A DNA stretch of 64,000 nt from Spirochaetaceae bacterium (GTDB lineage: Bacteria > Spirochaetota > Spirochaetia > DSM-27196 > PWMO01): contig RECP01000069.1 in assembly GCA_007693945.1 (NCBI GenBank), positions 1-64,000 of the forward strand. The letters run 5' to 3'. Shown here piece after piece: positions 8,712 to 18,570 of this stretch. Positions within the stretch are counted from its first letter, which is position 1. The number at the start of each line of letters is the position of its first letter. The position numbers and the translations under genes are program-made. The notes beneath the pieces are model-generated. The model was given only the letters and a program-made list of their open reading frames with translations, ran no database searches and was not told the origin of the DNA.

Positions 8712-9674
8712 GTGCAGGCCGAGCTTTACGAAGCGCAAGAGCAGCAACTGATCGATCAACTGCGGCACGCCATGTTGCGCCTCGGCGAGAATCACTACCG
8801 CACCTGTGAGCAGATGGAACAGGATCTCGACAGGCTGTCGACGGTCTTCTCGCACTATCCCTCGATCCTCGATCAACAGGTTCTTGGCGGTGAGGTGCAT
8901 TCGATCGACACCCTGATTGAGGCGCTCTATCGTGACGGCTGCAATCACCTGGTGCTGTTGCCCACCAAGGTTGTGGCGGGCCGGGCCTTCATGGTGGCCA
9001 AGTTCAACTTCTTTGGTTACCTGCTTAAACTGTGCCGGCAGCACAGCGCATTGTCGCGATATACTGACGAGCTTCAGAAGCAGTGGGAGTACACAATCTT
9101 CTCACTCCTGATCGAAGACGTGTACCAGGTCATCGTCGAACGCGACGGATACTACCCTCCCCGCCTGCGCCGTCAGGCCGCGGTCGATCTGATCCACTTG
9201 TGGGACTACCGCTTTGACCGCCACGTTACCGACTACGCATCTACTGTGGTGGATCTGTGGCGCGTCCGTACGCGGGTTGCCCCGGTTTTCGGAACGATGC
9301 TGGGCACTCGTGAACTGCTGAAGATATCCAGTCTGCTGTCGGATCGCTGGCACCAGTTTCTGCTCGATCACGGAGATGATCCGGAAGTCATGCAGGCGCT
9401 CGAGGAGTTTGTTTTCGGTTTGCCCTACGAGGAAATCGTGAAGCTGAACCGGTACATGCGCGATCACGGCATATCGGTGGTCGATCGGGACGATCTGCGG
9501 CATATGCTCGGAAAGGACCACGATGCGGCCGAGATTACCAGCAGCGATCCGCGTCAGATGTACCGCTTCTATCAGCGACGAACCAGACGTCTGGTTCGTC
9601 GCGCGATTGCCGATCTGCCGGGGCCCCGAAGAACGCTCGAGGAGATGCTGCTGGTGTACCTGATGCAGGAGTAG
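8712..9674 (+). CDS. Conserved-looking protein of unknown function, 320 aa
   Basis: I do not recognise this protein. It is soluble, mostly helical and rich in Arg, Tyr and Asp, with no signal peptide, membrane segment or known catalytic motif. An R-R-x-x-R-R cluster near residues 285-298 could bind nucleic acid. The GTG start at 8712 is 5 bases after the Rnk-like gene and has GGGAG upstream, so both may act together on transcription; that is inference from context. Codon use matches its neighbours. Confidence 0.65.
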   Translation: MQAELYEAQEQQLIDQLRHAMLRLGENHYRTCEQMEQDLDRLSTVFSHYPSILDQQVLGGEVHSIDTLIEALYRDGCNHLVLLPTKVVAGRAFMVAKFNFFGYLLKLCRQHSALSRYTDELQKQWEYTIFSLLIEDVYQVIVERDGYYPPRLRRQAAVDLIHLWDYRFDRHVTDYASTVVDLWRVRTRVAPVFGTMLGTRELLKISSLLSDRWHQFLLDHGDDPEVMQALEEFVFGLPYEEIVKLNRYMRDHGISVVDRDDLRHMLGKDHDAAEITSSDPRQMYRFYQRRTRRLVRRAIADLPGPRRTLEEMLLVYLMQE

Positions 9675-9691
9675 ATCCTGCACGCGCGGAT

Positions 9692-10350
9692 TTGCCGTGC
9701 CGGCCGGTGCGGCAAATACCGCAGGCAGCTATAGCGCTGCGCGCCGTGGCCGTCGAAGTGGCTGTTGCGACCGCAGTGACGGTCGCGGTCTACGCGCTCT
9801 TCTACAGCGCCAATCTCGAGATGATCGTCGCGATGGACACCTACGTCCGGTTAGCGGGATGCTGCATTTGCCGTCGACACGGCCTTCCTGCGCGGCAGTG
9901 CGGCTGGATGAAGTGCGCCGTCTCGAGAGCCCGTTGAAGATCACCCCGCTGGATCTCGACATGGTGGCCGCGTTCTTGCAGCGCAACCCGCGGGTGGTGA
10001 TTGTTACCGGCGTCAAGCGAGACAACCTGGCGGCGCTGCGCAAGATTGCGCAGCGTATCGAGGCGAACGAGCGACGGGTTGTACCCCAGGCCTATGAGCC
10101 TTCGGAAGTCGGCAAGGCGCTCGAAATGGTGTCGCGGGCGCTTGAACTGAGACAGCGCTATGATGACGCGCTGCTGGCGGTGGCAATGCCGGTTGCCGTG
10201 GTGGAGGACGGAACGGCAGCACGCCTTGCCGATCACGGAATCAGCAGCTACGCGCACACCATCAACGGCCGCAGCGAGTATCAACGGCTGCGCGAGCTGG
10301 GTGTGACATCGATCTACACCGATGAGCCGAGCCTTGCCGATTGCCGTTAG
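9692..10350 (+). pseudogene. Broken glycerophosphodiester phosphodiesterase-like gene
   Basis: The frame from 9692 encodes an N-terminal membrane segment (VAVATAVTVAVYALFY) and then loses sense near 9840. From about 9920 a different frame gives a clear GDPD/PI-PLC-superfamily C-terminal half: TPLDLDMVAAFLQRNPRVV, TGVKRDNLAALRKIA and ending SSYAHTINGRSEYQRLRELG, which matches the family's last strand and helix (TH-T-x-N ... LGV-x-x-IYTD). The catalytic His-Arg-Gly and Glu-x-Asp region is absent. The simplest reading is an internal deletion with frame change. It abuts the slipin stop codon in convergent orientation. Confidence 0.6.
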
Positions 10351-11156
10351 TCGGCGTCCGCGCCGTCAGGCCGGTCTGCCAGGCGGTGCAGCGAGGGCAG
10401 AATCTGGCCCAGTTCGATCGGCAGCGGAAACACCAGCGTCGAGGCCTTCTCGGCCGCCACTTCAGAAGCGGTGCGTAGAGAGCGCAGGGTCATGCCGCCG
10501 GGTTGCGATGCCAGAATCCTGGCCGCTTCGGCCAGTTGAATTGAGGCCTCTCTCTCGCCCTCAGCCTGGATAACGATCGCACGACGCGTGCGCTCGGCTT
10601 CGGCCTGGCGCGCAATCGCCCGCTGCATGTCGGCCGGAATGACGACGTCCTTGATTTCGACCGCCGAAACCTTTATGCCCCACGGGTCGGTAGCCTCGTC
10701 GATGATCTTTTGCAGTACCTTGTTGAGTTTATCGCGCTGCGACAGCAGGTCATCCAGTTCGGCCTGGCCGACGACGCTTCTGACGGTTGTCTGCGCCAGC
10801 TGGATAGTGGCCTCATGAAACTGCTGCACGTTGACAATTGCCTTGCTGGGATCGACCACGCGGTAGTAGAGCACGGCGTTGACTCTACACGACACATTGT
10901 CGTTGGTGATGACTTCCTGCACCGGCACGTCAAAGACCACGGTGCGCAGCGACACTCGGATCAAGCGGTCGATGATCGGAACAATGAGAATCAGCCCGGG
11001 GCCTTTGACCCCCACCAGCCGGCCGAGGCGGAATACAACCGCGCGTTGCCATTCGGTGATCACGTGAATCGCGATCACCAGCAACACCACGACCACGGCC
11101 AGCCCGCCGATCAGCCCCAAGGTCTGCGTCTCAAGTGCTTCCAGAATTGCTCCCAT
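10347..11156 (-). CDS. Slipin/stomatin-like SPFH-domain membrane protein
   Basis: A single N-terminal membrane segment (residues ~12-34) is followed by an SPFH/band-7 domain (AVVFRLGR, PGLILIVPIIDR, VLYYRVVDPSKA) and a C-terminal helix rich in AEAERTRRA repeats that drives oligomerisation. Slipins form membrane scaffolds and are substrates or partners of NfeD proteases. Its start lies 26 bases inside the 3' end of the upstream nfeD-like gene, the usual slipin-NfeD pairing. At 269 residues it is full length. Confidence 0.9.
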   Translation of the reverse strand: MGAILEALETQTLGLIGGLAVVVVLLVIAIHVITEWQRAVVFRLGRLVGVKGPGLILIVPIIDRLIRVSLRTVVFDVPVQEVITNDNVSCRVNAVLYYRVVDPSKAIVNVQQFHEATIQLAQTTVRSVVGQAELDDLLSQRDKLNKVLQKIIDEATDPWGIKVSAVEIKDVVIPADMQRAIARQAEAERTRRAIVIQAEGEREASIQLAEAARILASQPGGMTLRSLRTASEVAAEKASTLVFPLPIELGQILPSLHRLADRPDGADAD

Positions 11157-12507
11157 CGCTTGCCTCCTTCACCACCAGGGTCATTCCGTCCTGGCCTGTG
11201 ACCCGAACCCGGGTTGAACCGGCAATCGGATCACCGGACTCGCTTCTGGCTTTCCACCATTCACCGCGGATCCTGACCAGGCCTACCGGGTCGAGATCCT
11301 CGGTGACCAGACCGTCATAGCCCGCCATTCCGCCGGTCTGATGGTACGACGGGCGTCGACGTACCATGATGACCTTGGTGATCACCAGTACAAAGAAGCC
11401 CGCGCTGACCGCGGCCATCCCGAAAACCGTTACCCGGAACACACGGAACCATTCCGCCGGAAGCATTGGTTCGACCGGCAACAGCAGCGCCCCGACAATC
11501 AAAGCTCCGGTGCCGGCCGCGGTGAAGAACCCGAAGGTTGGTGTGAACGCCTCGACTACAAACAGGATAACCGCCATGACGATCAGCACGATACCGAGTG
11601 CGTTGACCTCGAACATCCCCAGTCCGAAGAGCGCCAGTATGAGCGCAATGGCACCGATTGTCTCGGGAACAAAGGTGCCCGGGCTGTTGACACCGAGGAA
11701 TATGCCGTAGACGCCGATCAGAAACAGCATCAGCGCGACCTGCGGGTCACTGATCAAATGGATAATTCGCTGGGCGAGGCTCATGTGACGTTCGATCAGG
11801 GTGGCATCGGCGGTTGCCAGTGTGACCTCGTCACGACCGACACGCACACTGCGCCCGTCGAGCTGCTGCAGCAGTTCCTGGATGTCGGCGGCGATCAGTT
11901 CGATCATGCCTTCTTCGAGCGCATCGGTGGCGCCGAGGGTCAGATTCTCGGTGACAAAGCGCTCCGCGGTTTCCGTTGGACGGCCGCGCTCCTCGGCGAT
12001 ATTGGTCATGTGCCCGGCCAGGAAACTGATGGTCTTGTCGTCGGCGGTACGCGTACCGTCCTCGGCCGGTTGCATTGTCACCGGCATCGCGGCGCCCATG
12101 GTCGTGCCCGGCGCCATGGCGGCCACATGTCCGGCCAGCAGGACGAAGGTGCCGGCCGATGCGGCAATCGCGCCGCGCGGATAGACATAGGTGATGATGG
12201 GGATCGGCGCGTTAAGAAGATCCTTTATGATCTCAAGCGTGGCATCCACCAGCCCGCCGGGAGTGTCGATAAGAATGATCATCCCGTCGAACTGCTGAGC
12301 GACCGCATCAGCGAGACCGACCTTGAGGAATTCGGCGGTACCCGCGGTGACCGTACCTTCAACCCGTACCACCATCAACTCTGCCGCGGCGGCCTGATCG
12401 GCCGGAGGGACATTCTGCGCACTGACAAGCGGAGCACAGATAGCCCCGAGCAGAAACGCCAGGGCAGCGGTCAGCCGTACGAGTCTTGAGCGCTGTGCCC
12501 GTACCAT
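11131..12507 (-). CDS. NfeD-family membrane-bound ClpP-class serine protease
   Basis: The 458-residue protein has a signal peptide (1-30), a ClpP-like protease domain with DTPGGLVDAT and the nucleophile Ser117 in GAIAASAGT, then four to five membrane segments (~260-380) and a C-terminal OB-fold NfeD domain. The partner slipin gene overlaps its 3' end. Together they are thought to process membrane proteins and influence membrane organisation. The start is ATG 12507 with GAGGT four bases upstream; the longer frame to 12600 adds residues that look non-coding. Confidence 0.9.
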   Translation of the reverse strand: MVRAQRSRLVRLTAALAFLLGAICAPLVSAQNVPPADQAAAAELMVVRVEGTVTAGTAEFLKVGLADAVAQQFDGMIILIDTPGGLVDATLEIIKDLLNAPIPIITYVYPRGAIAASAGTFVLLAGHVAAMAPGTTMGAAMPVTMQPAEDGTRTADDKTISFLAGHMTNIAEERGRPTETAERFVTENLTLGATDALEEGMIELIAADIQELLQQLDGRSVRVGRDEVTLATADATLIERHMSLAQRIIHLISDPQVALMLFLIGVYGIFLGVNSPGTFVPETIGAIALILALFGLGMFEVNALGIVLIVMAVILFVVEAFTPTFGFFTAAGTGALIVGALLLPVEPMLPAEWFRVFRVTVFGMAAVSAGFFVLVITKVIMVRRRPSYHQTGGMAGYDGLVTEDLDPVGLVRIRGEWWKARSESGDPIAGSTRVRVTGQDGMTLVVKEASDGSNSGST

Positions 12508-12607
12508 ATTGACCTCACACCCTATTGTACCACGGGGGTCACATATCCGCGAGATCCGAATTTTCCTGCCGTCGATGAGTACCGCCGGACCGTTCCGCAC
12601 TTCCGCC

Positions 12608-14290
<1,683 letters not shown>

Positions 14291-14296
14291 AGGCAT

Positions 14297-14302
14297 ATCA
14301 TA
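14297..14302 (-). promoter_or_regulatory. -10 box (TATGAT) 6 bases before ettA ATG
   Basis: TATGAT on the minus strand lies six bases from ATG 14290, implying a leaderless or nearly leaderless ettA transcript. No convincing -35 box was found. Confidence 0.35.
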
Positions 14303-14348
14303 GCAGATACCGGGTCAGGCTGCCATGCCCGCCACCGGTAAACTATGC

Positions 14349-14354
14349 TACAAT
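14349..14354 (+). promoter_or_regulatory. -10 box (TACAAT) 6 bases before the GNAT-kinase gene
   Basis: TACAAT is followed by TAGGAC and then ATG 14361. The AGGA could act as a weak ribosome site if the transcript starts further upstream, from TATGCT at 14344-14349. This promoter is divergent from that of ettA and only about 50 bases away. Confidence 0.35.
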
Positions 14355-14360
14355 TAGGAC

Positions 14361-16337
14361 ATGCATGAGACCAACAGTGTGATCACCCCGATTCGCCCGC
14401 TTACGCCCGAGCTGGAACGCCGCGTGGAGCGCAACCCGCTGCTGCACATTGATACCTTCGTGATTCCCTCGCCGTACGTGAAAGACAGTGAGATCGAGAA
14501 GGACTACCGGCACAGTTACGTCTGGATTGAAGAGGACGAGATTCTCGGCTTCGTGCTGGTCTACTCCGACCGCGTCAAACGCAACTTCCACATCTACAAG
14601 CTGGTCACCAGCCCGTTTGGACGCGGACGCGGGATTGGAACGCTGTTCATTGAGCATCTGGCGCGCGCCATACCCGCGGAATCGACACTCTACCTCTACG
14701 TCTGGGAGAAGCAGGCCGACACACTGGAGTTCTTCCAGCGCAAGGGCTTTGCGGTCGGCAAGACGACGGTGTATCGCAACCTGATTTACTATCACATGCA
14801 TGCGCGCCGCGAACAGATCAAGACCGACGGCGTGTCCCCGAGTGCGCTTCGTCAGGTATTCAGCGAAGAGATCGGGCGTACGCGTCATGACGCCAAAAAG
14901 ACAATCCGCTTACTGGCACACATGGTGGAAATGCTCTCGATTGACAACTGCGGCAGAATCATCGAAGACATCAATCGCGAAACCACAACACTTATCAACA
15001 TCCTCAACGCGTTTCGCGATACGGTCAGCAGCACTCACGCGGTCAACGTCAAGGATCTGATCCTGGAGCGCATTATCCCCTATATCGAAGCCTCTTCGGT
15101 GCCGTGCAGTGTCAAGCTGACCCTGGATACCGAATCCACGGACGTGTTGGGCTACTACGTTAACTTTGGCCGCGCCCTGGTCAATCTGGTCGCCAATGCG
15201 TTGGAGGCAATCGCGGCTGCAGAACGCAAGGGCGTTATCGAGATCGAACTCTGCGAGGAGGGTCCCTATCTCGCGCTCAGAATCACCGATAACGGTACCG
15301 GAATAGACCCGGCTCTGCTGGAGGTGGATGAAGACGGGTACCCGGCTTTTGTCGGCAAGACTACCAAAGGTCGGCGCAAGGGTGAGGGACTGGGAACGGT
15401 CCAGATCTACTCAACGTTTGGCGTGGAAAACATCTCGGTTGAGAGCATGGTCGGGGACGGGACCAGTTGGGTCATCCGCCTGCCAAAGGCCGGCGACCGC
15501 CTGGACCGCTGGTTTATCAAGCTCGAGCAGCGGTTTCACGAACTCAAGACTATCGCCGAGAGGACGCTGCTCAGGAAGGAATCATGCCGCACCGAGGTGG
15601 TGGCTTACATCTGGCAGCTACGCAAGATCCAGCTCTACCTGTTCGACCTGATCCTGCAGTTCGGCAAGTATCACAACGTACGTACCATTTTCCGATCGGT
15701 ACTGGCCTTTCTTATGGGGCGTCTGGAGGACAGTGCGCTGCAGAGTGAGATCGACGCGCTGCGATCGGACTATCCACAGCTCAAGAGCAGGCTGATGGAG
15801 ACCGCTGTCGAGATCAAATCGCGTTTTGAGCACCTGCACAATAGCGTGGATTGCTCGCTCTATCGCGGCGCAATGTTCAAGAGTTACGGGCAGGCAATGA
15901 ACAACGTGATCATCTTCACTCTGGATCCGGCCAATGGCCGCTTCTACGCTACCGACCGCAAACTGGCCGAACACCTCGATTTTGTTCCCTATTTGGACCG
16001 CGAACGCGACGAGCTGTTGCGCGGCGAGTTTATCGGTGACGTCAACGAACTGCCGCAACCGATTGTGCTCGGCGTCTGGAGCGTCGAATCCGATTCCGAT
16101 CTGAGGGAAAAGCTGCGCCTGCTGCGCGAGGGGGCGCGCAAACTGATTGAAATCGGAGTCTACGGCGAGAAGAATCTGTCGTTCTACCGCACCACGCATG
16201 TACGCCACGGTCGCGAAATCGACAGCGACAGGGCCACCACGCTGGCGCGGTTTGCCTCGTGTACGGACGAGGAACTGTGGGAGTTCACTACCGAGGCCTC
16301 CGATGAGCTTGGGGAATTCCTGTCCGCGCTCGAGTGA
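14361..16337 (+). CDS. GNAT acetyltransferase fused to histidine-kinase-like ATPase
   Basis: Residues ~35-150 form a GNAT fold with the acetyl-CoA loop RGRGIGT. Residues ~165-385 look like a histidine kinase core: His176 in an R-H-D motif starting a two-helix dimerisation region (the arrangement of Spo0B/sporulation-type kinases), an N-box NLVANALEAI (~276), a DNGTGI G1 box (~310) and a KGEGLGT G2 box (~340). Residues ~390-658 are a long helical region with no known domain. There is no membrane segment or receiver. No response regulator is adjacent, so the partner is unknown. The domain combination is unusual. Confidence 0.75.
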   Translation: MHETNSVITPIRPLTPELERRVERNPLLHIDTFVIPSPYVKDSEIEKDYRHSYVWIEEDEILGFVLVYSDRVKRNFHIYKLVTSPFGRGRGIGTLFIEHLARAIPAESTLYLYVWEKQADTLEFFQRKGFAVGKTTVYRNLIYYHMHARREQIKTDGVSPSALRQVFSEEIGRTRHDAKKTIRLLAHMVEMLSIDNCGRIIEDINRETTTLINILNAFRDTVSSTHAVNVKDLILERIIPYIEASSVPCSVKLTLDTESTDVLGYYVNFGRALVNLVANALEAIAAAERKGVIEIELCEEGPYLALRITDNGTGIDPALLEVDEDGYPAFVGKTTKGRRKGEGLGTVQIYSTFGVENISVESMVGDGTSWVIRLPKAGDRLDRWFIKLEQRFHELKTIAERTLLRKESCRTEVVAYIWQLRKIQLYLFDLILQFGKYHNVRTIFRSVLAFLMGRLEDSALQSEIDALRSDYPQLKSRLMETAVEIKSRFEHLHNSVDCSLYRGAMFKSYGQAMNNVIIFTLDPANGRFYATDRKLAEHLDFVPYLDRERDELLRGEFIGDVNELPQPIVLGVWSVESDSDLREKLRLLREGARKLIEIGVYGEKNLSFYRTTHVRHGREIDSDRATTLARFASCTDEELWEFTTEASDELGEFLSALE

Positions 16338-16406
16338 GTGCCGCCGTGACCGCGTGGCTCTGTCGCCGGCTGTGCGGCGCGGTGGCAGACGACCGATCGC
16401 TGCACT

Positions 16407-17735
16407 TCAATCCGCCGATTTTGCGTCACGCAGCGCCCGGGCAATAGCGTCAAGTTCGTAGCCGGACGGTTCCTGGTAGACCCGCAGGTCGAATTCGGGG
16501 ATCACCGCCAGCAGATGGTCGAAGATGTCGGCCTGAATCCCCTCGTAATTGGGCCAGCGCTGATCCGCGCTGAAGACAAACACCTCGATTGGAATGCCGG
16601 TCGGCCCCGGGGGCAGCTGCCGCACCAGAAAGGTCATGTCCTTGCGGATCATCGGATGCTGTTGCAGATAGGTGGTCACGTAGGCCCGGAAGATTCCCAG
16701 GTTGGTCATGCGCCGCCCGCTGACGCAGTCCGCAAGCTCGATGTGATGCTCGCTGTTGTAGGCGTCGATTTCGGCCTGTCGCCGATCGATGTAGTCGCGG
16801 ATGCGCGAGAACCGGCGGTAGCTATCAAGCATCTGCTGATCGACAAACCTGACCGAACGCATGTCGATACTGATGGCGCGTTTGATGCGGCGTCCGCCGC
16901 TTTCGGTCATACCGCGCCAGTTACGAAAGCTGTCGGAGACCAGTGCGTAGATCGGTATCGTGGTAATGGTCTTGTCCCAATTCTGGACCTTGATTGTCTG
17001 CAGTGTTATGTCGATCACGTCGCCGTCGGCGTCGTACTTGGGCATCTCTATCCAGTCTCCGATCTGCACCATGTTGTTGGCTGAAAGCTGGATGCCTGAA
17101 ACGAATCCCAGAATTGAATCGCGAAAAATCAACAGCAGCACCGCGCTCATGGCGCCGAGTCCGCTCAGGATCCCAAGCGGAGACTGATTGAGAATGGTTG
17201 TCAATATGATAACGGCGGCGACTATCAGCAGCACCACTTTGGCCAACTGAACGAATCCTTTGATTGGTCGCTGTCGAGCCACCGGGCTCGCGCGGTAGAG
17301 ATCGTGGAACACGTCGATCGTAGATGCGATGGTCAGCGCCGCTATAAGGACCACCCACGCGGATGCCCCGCGCCGGATGGCCTCGGACACCCACGCCGTT
17401 TCGGGCGCCACCAGCGTTGCACCCGCGTAGACGATCATGGCCGGCGCCACCCGTGAAAGCCGCAACAGCACCCCGCGCTCGGCTATTCGGTCGTCCCAGG
17501 TGACTTGCGTGCGCCGAAAGAGACTGTGCAGAACACGCACAATCAGCCGTCGTGCCACGAAATTGGCCACCAGCGCCGCAATCACAATCAGAGCGACGAT
17601 GACCAGCCGTTCCGCGGCCAGTGCCAACGGTGATGCGATGCCCCACTGTTGCAGCAGAACGGCAACACCGGTCGATTGCATCCGCAGATTGAACCAGCTT
17701 TCAGTGTTCATGGGTGGCTGCATGATATCCATCAT
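16407..17735 (-). CDS. MscS-type mechanosensitive channel, YbdG/MscM-like
   Basis: The 442-residue protein has about five N-terminal membrane segments, then the pore-lining helix and MscS beta domain (SGLGAMSAVLLLIFRDSILGF, then QIGDWIEM). The long C-terminal part with RRIKRAISIDM and YNSEHH resembles E. coli YbdG rather than minimal MscS. These channels open under hypo-osmotic stress. The start is uncertain among ATG 17735, 17723 and 17711, none of which has a strong ribosome site. It is convergent with the preceding gene. Confidence 0.88.
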   Translation of the reverse strand: MMDIMQPPMNTESWFNLRMQSTGVAVLLQQWGIASPLALAAERLVIVALIVIAALVANFVARRLIVRVLHSLFRRTQVTWDDRIAERGVLLRLSRVAPAMIVYAGATLVAPETAWVSEAIRRGASAWVVLIAALTIASTIDVFHDLYRASPVARQRPIKGFVQLAKVVLLIVAAVIILTTILNQSPLGILSGLGAMSAVLLLIFRDSILGFVSGIQLSANNMVQIGDWIEMPKYDADGDVIDITLQTIKVQNWDKTITTIPIYALVSDSFRNWRGMTESGGRRIKRAISIDMRSVRFVDQQMLDSYRRFSRIRDYIDRRQAEIDAYNSEHHIELADCVSGRRMTNLGIFRAYVTTYLQQHPMIRKDMTFLVRQLPPGPTGIPIEVFVFSADQRWPNYEGIQADIFDHLLAVIPEFDLRVYQEPSGYELDAIARALRDAKSAD

Positions 17736-17809
17736 CTGCGTCTTGGTCGAGGGATGCCTGCACAGCCCATTAATTGCAGGTCAGCGGCCTCGACCCGCTT
17801 GCTCGGCTG

Positions 17810-18002
17810 CCGCCACATCATCTGCAGCAACATCGCTCACGCCGTCGGTTGGCAGACGAATTCCGCTGCGCCGCGCCCGAGAGCGAGCCCGCGAACGTCT
17901 CCGCAGCCTCTGCGAGGACAAGTGAGCGGGGGTGCTCTCGAGGCAGGCGGGCAGGAGCTCCATGCCAACCGACCCCGTACGGCCAAAACTGCTGCGATGA
18001 GC
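17810..18002 (+). repeat. Dispersed palindromic repeat, copy A
   Basis: This 310-base intergenic region (17736-18046) holds a palindromic element. GTCGGTTGGCA (17844-17854) is inverted at 17963-17973, and CGAGAGC (17878-17884) at 17934-17940. The core (CGTCTCCGCAG, AGGACAAG, GGCAGGCG blocks) matches the reverse complement of copy C (23483-23749) over about 150 bases. Its right end (17952-17990) matches copy B (21680-21718). It encodes nothing recognisable. Confidence 0.75.
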
Positions 18003-18034
18003 ACGATTCGCTCGACCGCAGCACCGAACGGGTG

Positions 18035-18040
18035 TATGCT
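18035..18040 (+). promoter_or_regulatory. -10 box (TATGCT) 6 bases before the PEBP gene
   Basis: TATGCT ends six bases before ATG 18047, with TCGACC at 18012-18017 as a possible -35 box 17 bases upstream. No Shine-Dalgarno sequence is present. The promoter lies just beyond the end of repeat copy A. Confidence 0.4.
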
Positions 18041-18046
18041 CTAAGC

Positions 18047-18499
18047 ATGGAACTGAAGAGCAGTGCTGTACAGAAAGGCCAGGCGATGCCGCGCCGATAT
18101 ACCTGTGACGATGCCGACATTTCGCCTCCGCTGGCCTGGAGCGGGGTTCCGCCGGGGACCAGGGCGCTGGCTCTGATCTGCGACGATCCCGACGCTCCGG
18201 TGGGAACATGGGTGCACTGGGTCTACTACGACATACCGGCCTCGACCCTTGAACTGGTGCAAGGCGTTGCTCCGGATGAAAAACCGACGCCGGGGGGGTG
18301 TCAGGGACGCAACGACTTCGGTCGTCTGGGCTACGGAGGACCGTGTCCGCCGTCCGGCCAGCATCGCTACTATTTCAGGCTCTATGCGCTGGACTCGGAG
18401 CTTGGTCTCAATCCCGGCGCGTCAAGACAACAGGTCGAATCGGCCATGGCCGGTCACGTGTTGGATGAAGCCCAGCTGATGGTAACCTACGCACGCTAG
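18047..18499 (+). CDS. YbhB/YbcL-family (PEBP, Raf kinase inhibitor-like) protein
   Basis: The 150-residue protein has the bacterial PEBP signature: a DISPPLAWSGVPPGTRALALICDDPDAP block and the HWVYYDIP motif, followed by the GYGGPCPPSGQHRYYF ligand-pocket segment. Bacterial members are small cytosolic proteins of unknown physiological role. The frame is open further upstream through the repeat, but ATG 18047 gives the family N-terminus. Confidence 0.92.
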   Translation: MELKSSAVQKGQAMPRRYTCDDADISPPLAWSGVPPGTRALALICDDPDAPVGTWVHWVYYDIPASTLELVQGVAPDEKPTPGGCQGRNDFGRLGYGGPCPPSGQHRYYFRLYALDSELGLNPGASRQQVESAMAGHVLDEAQLMVTYAR

Positions 18500-18570
18500 C
18501 AGCTGTCGGCGCGCCGTCCACGGAATCTCTGTGCGTCGCGACCATCGTGCGATTGCTGAAGACGTGAGCG

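Noticed and set aside
11341-12489. 382-codon plus-strand frame opposite nfeD
   Set aside because: Its composition (Asp/His/Arg/Gln-rich) is the antisense pattern of a GC-rich gene, and NfeD motifs are clear on the other strand.
17736-18046. Small protein-coding gene inside repeat copy A (open frame from 17774)
   Set aside because: The frame merely continues through the palindromic repeat into the PEBP gene; reading frame is not kept among repeat copies.
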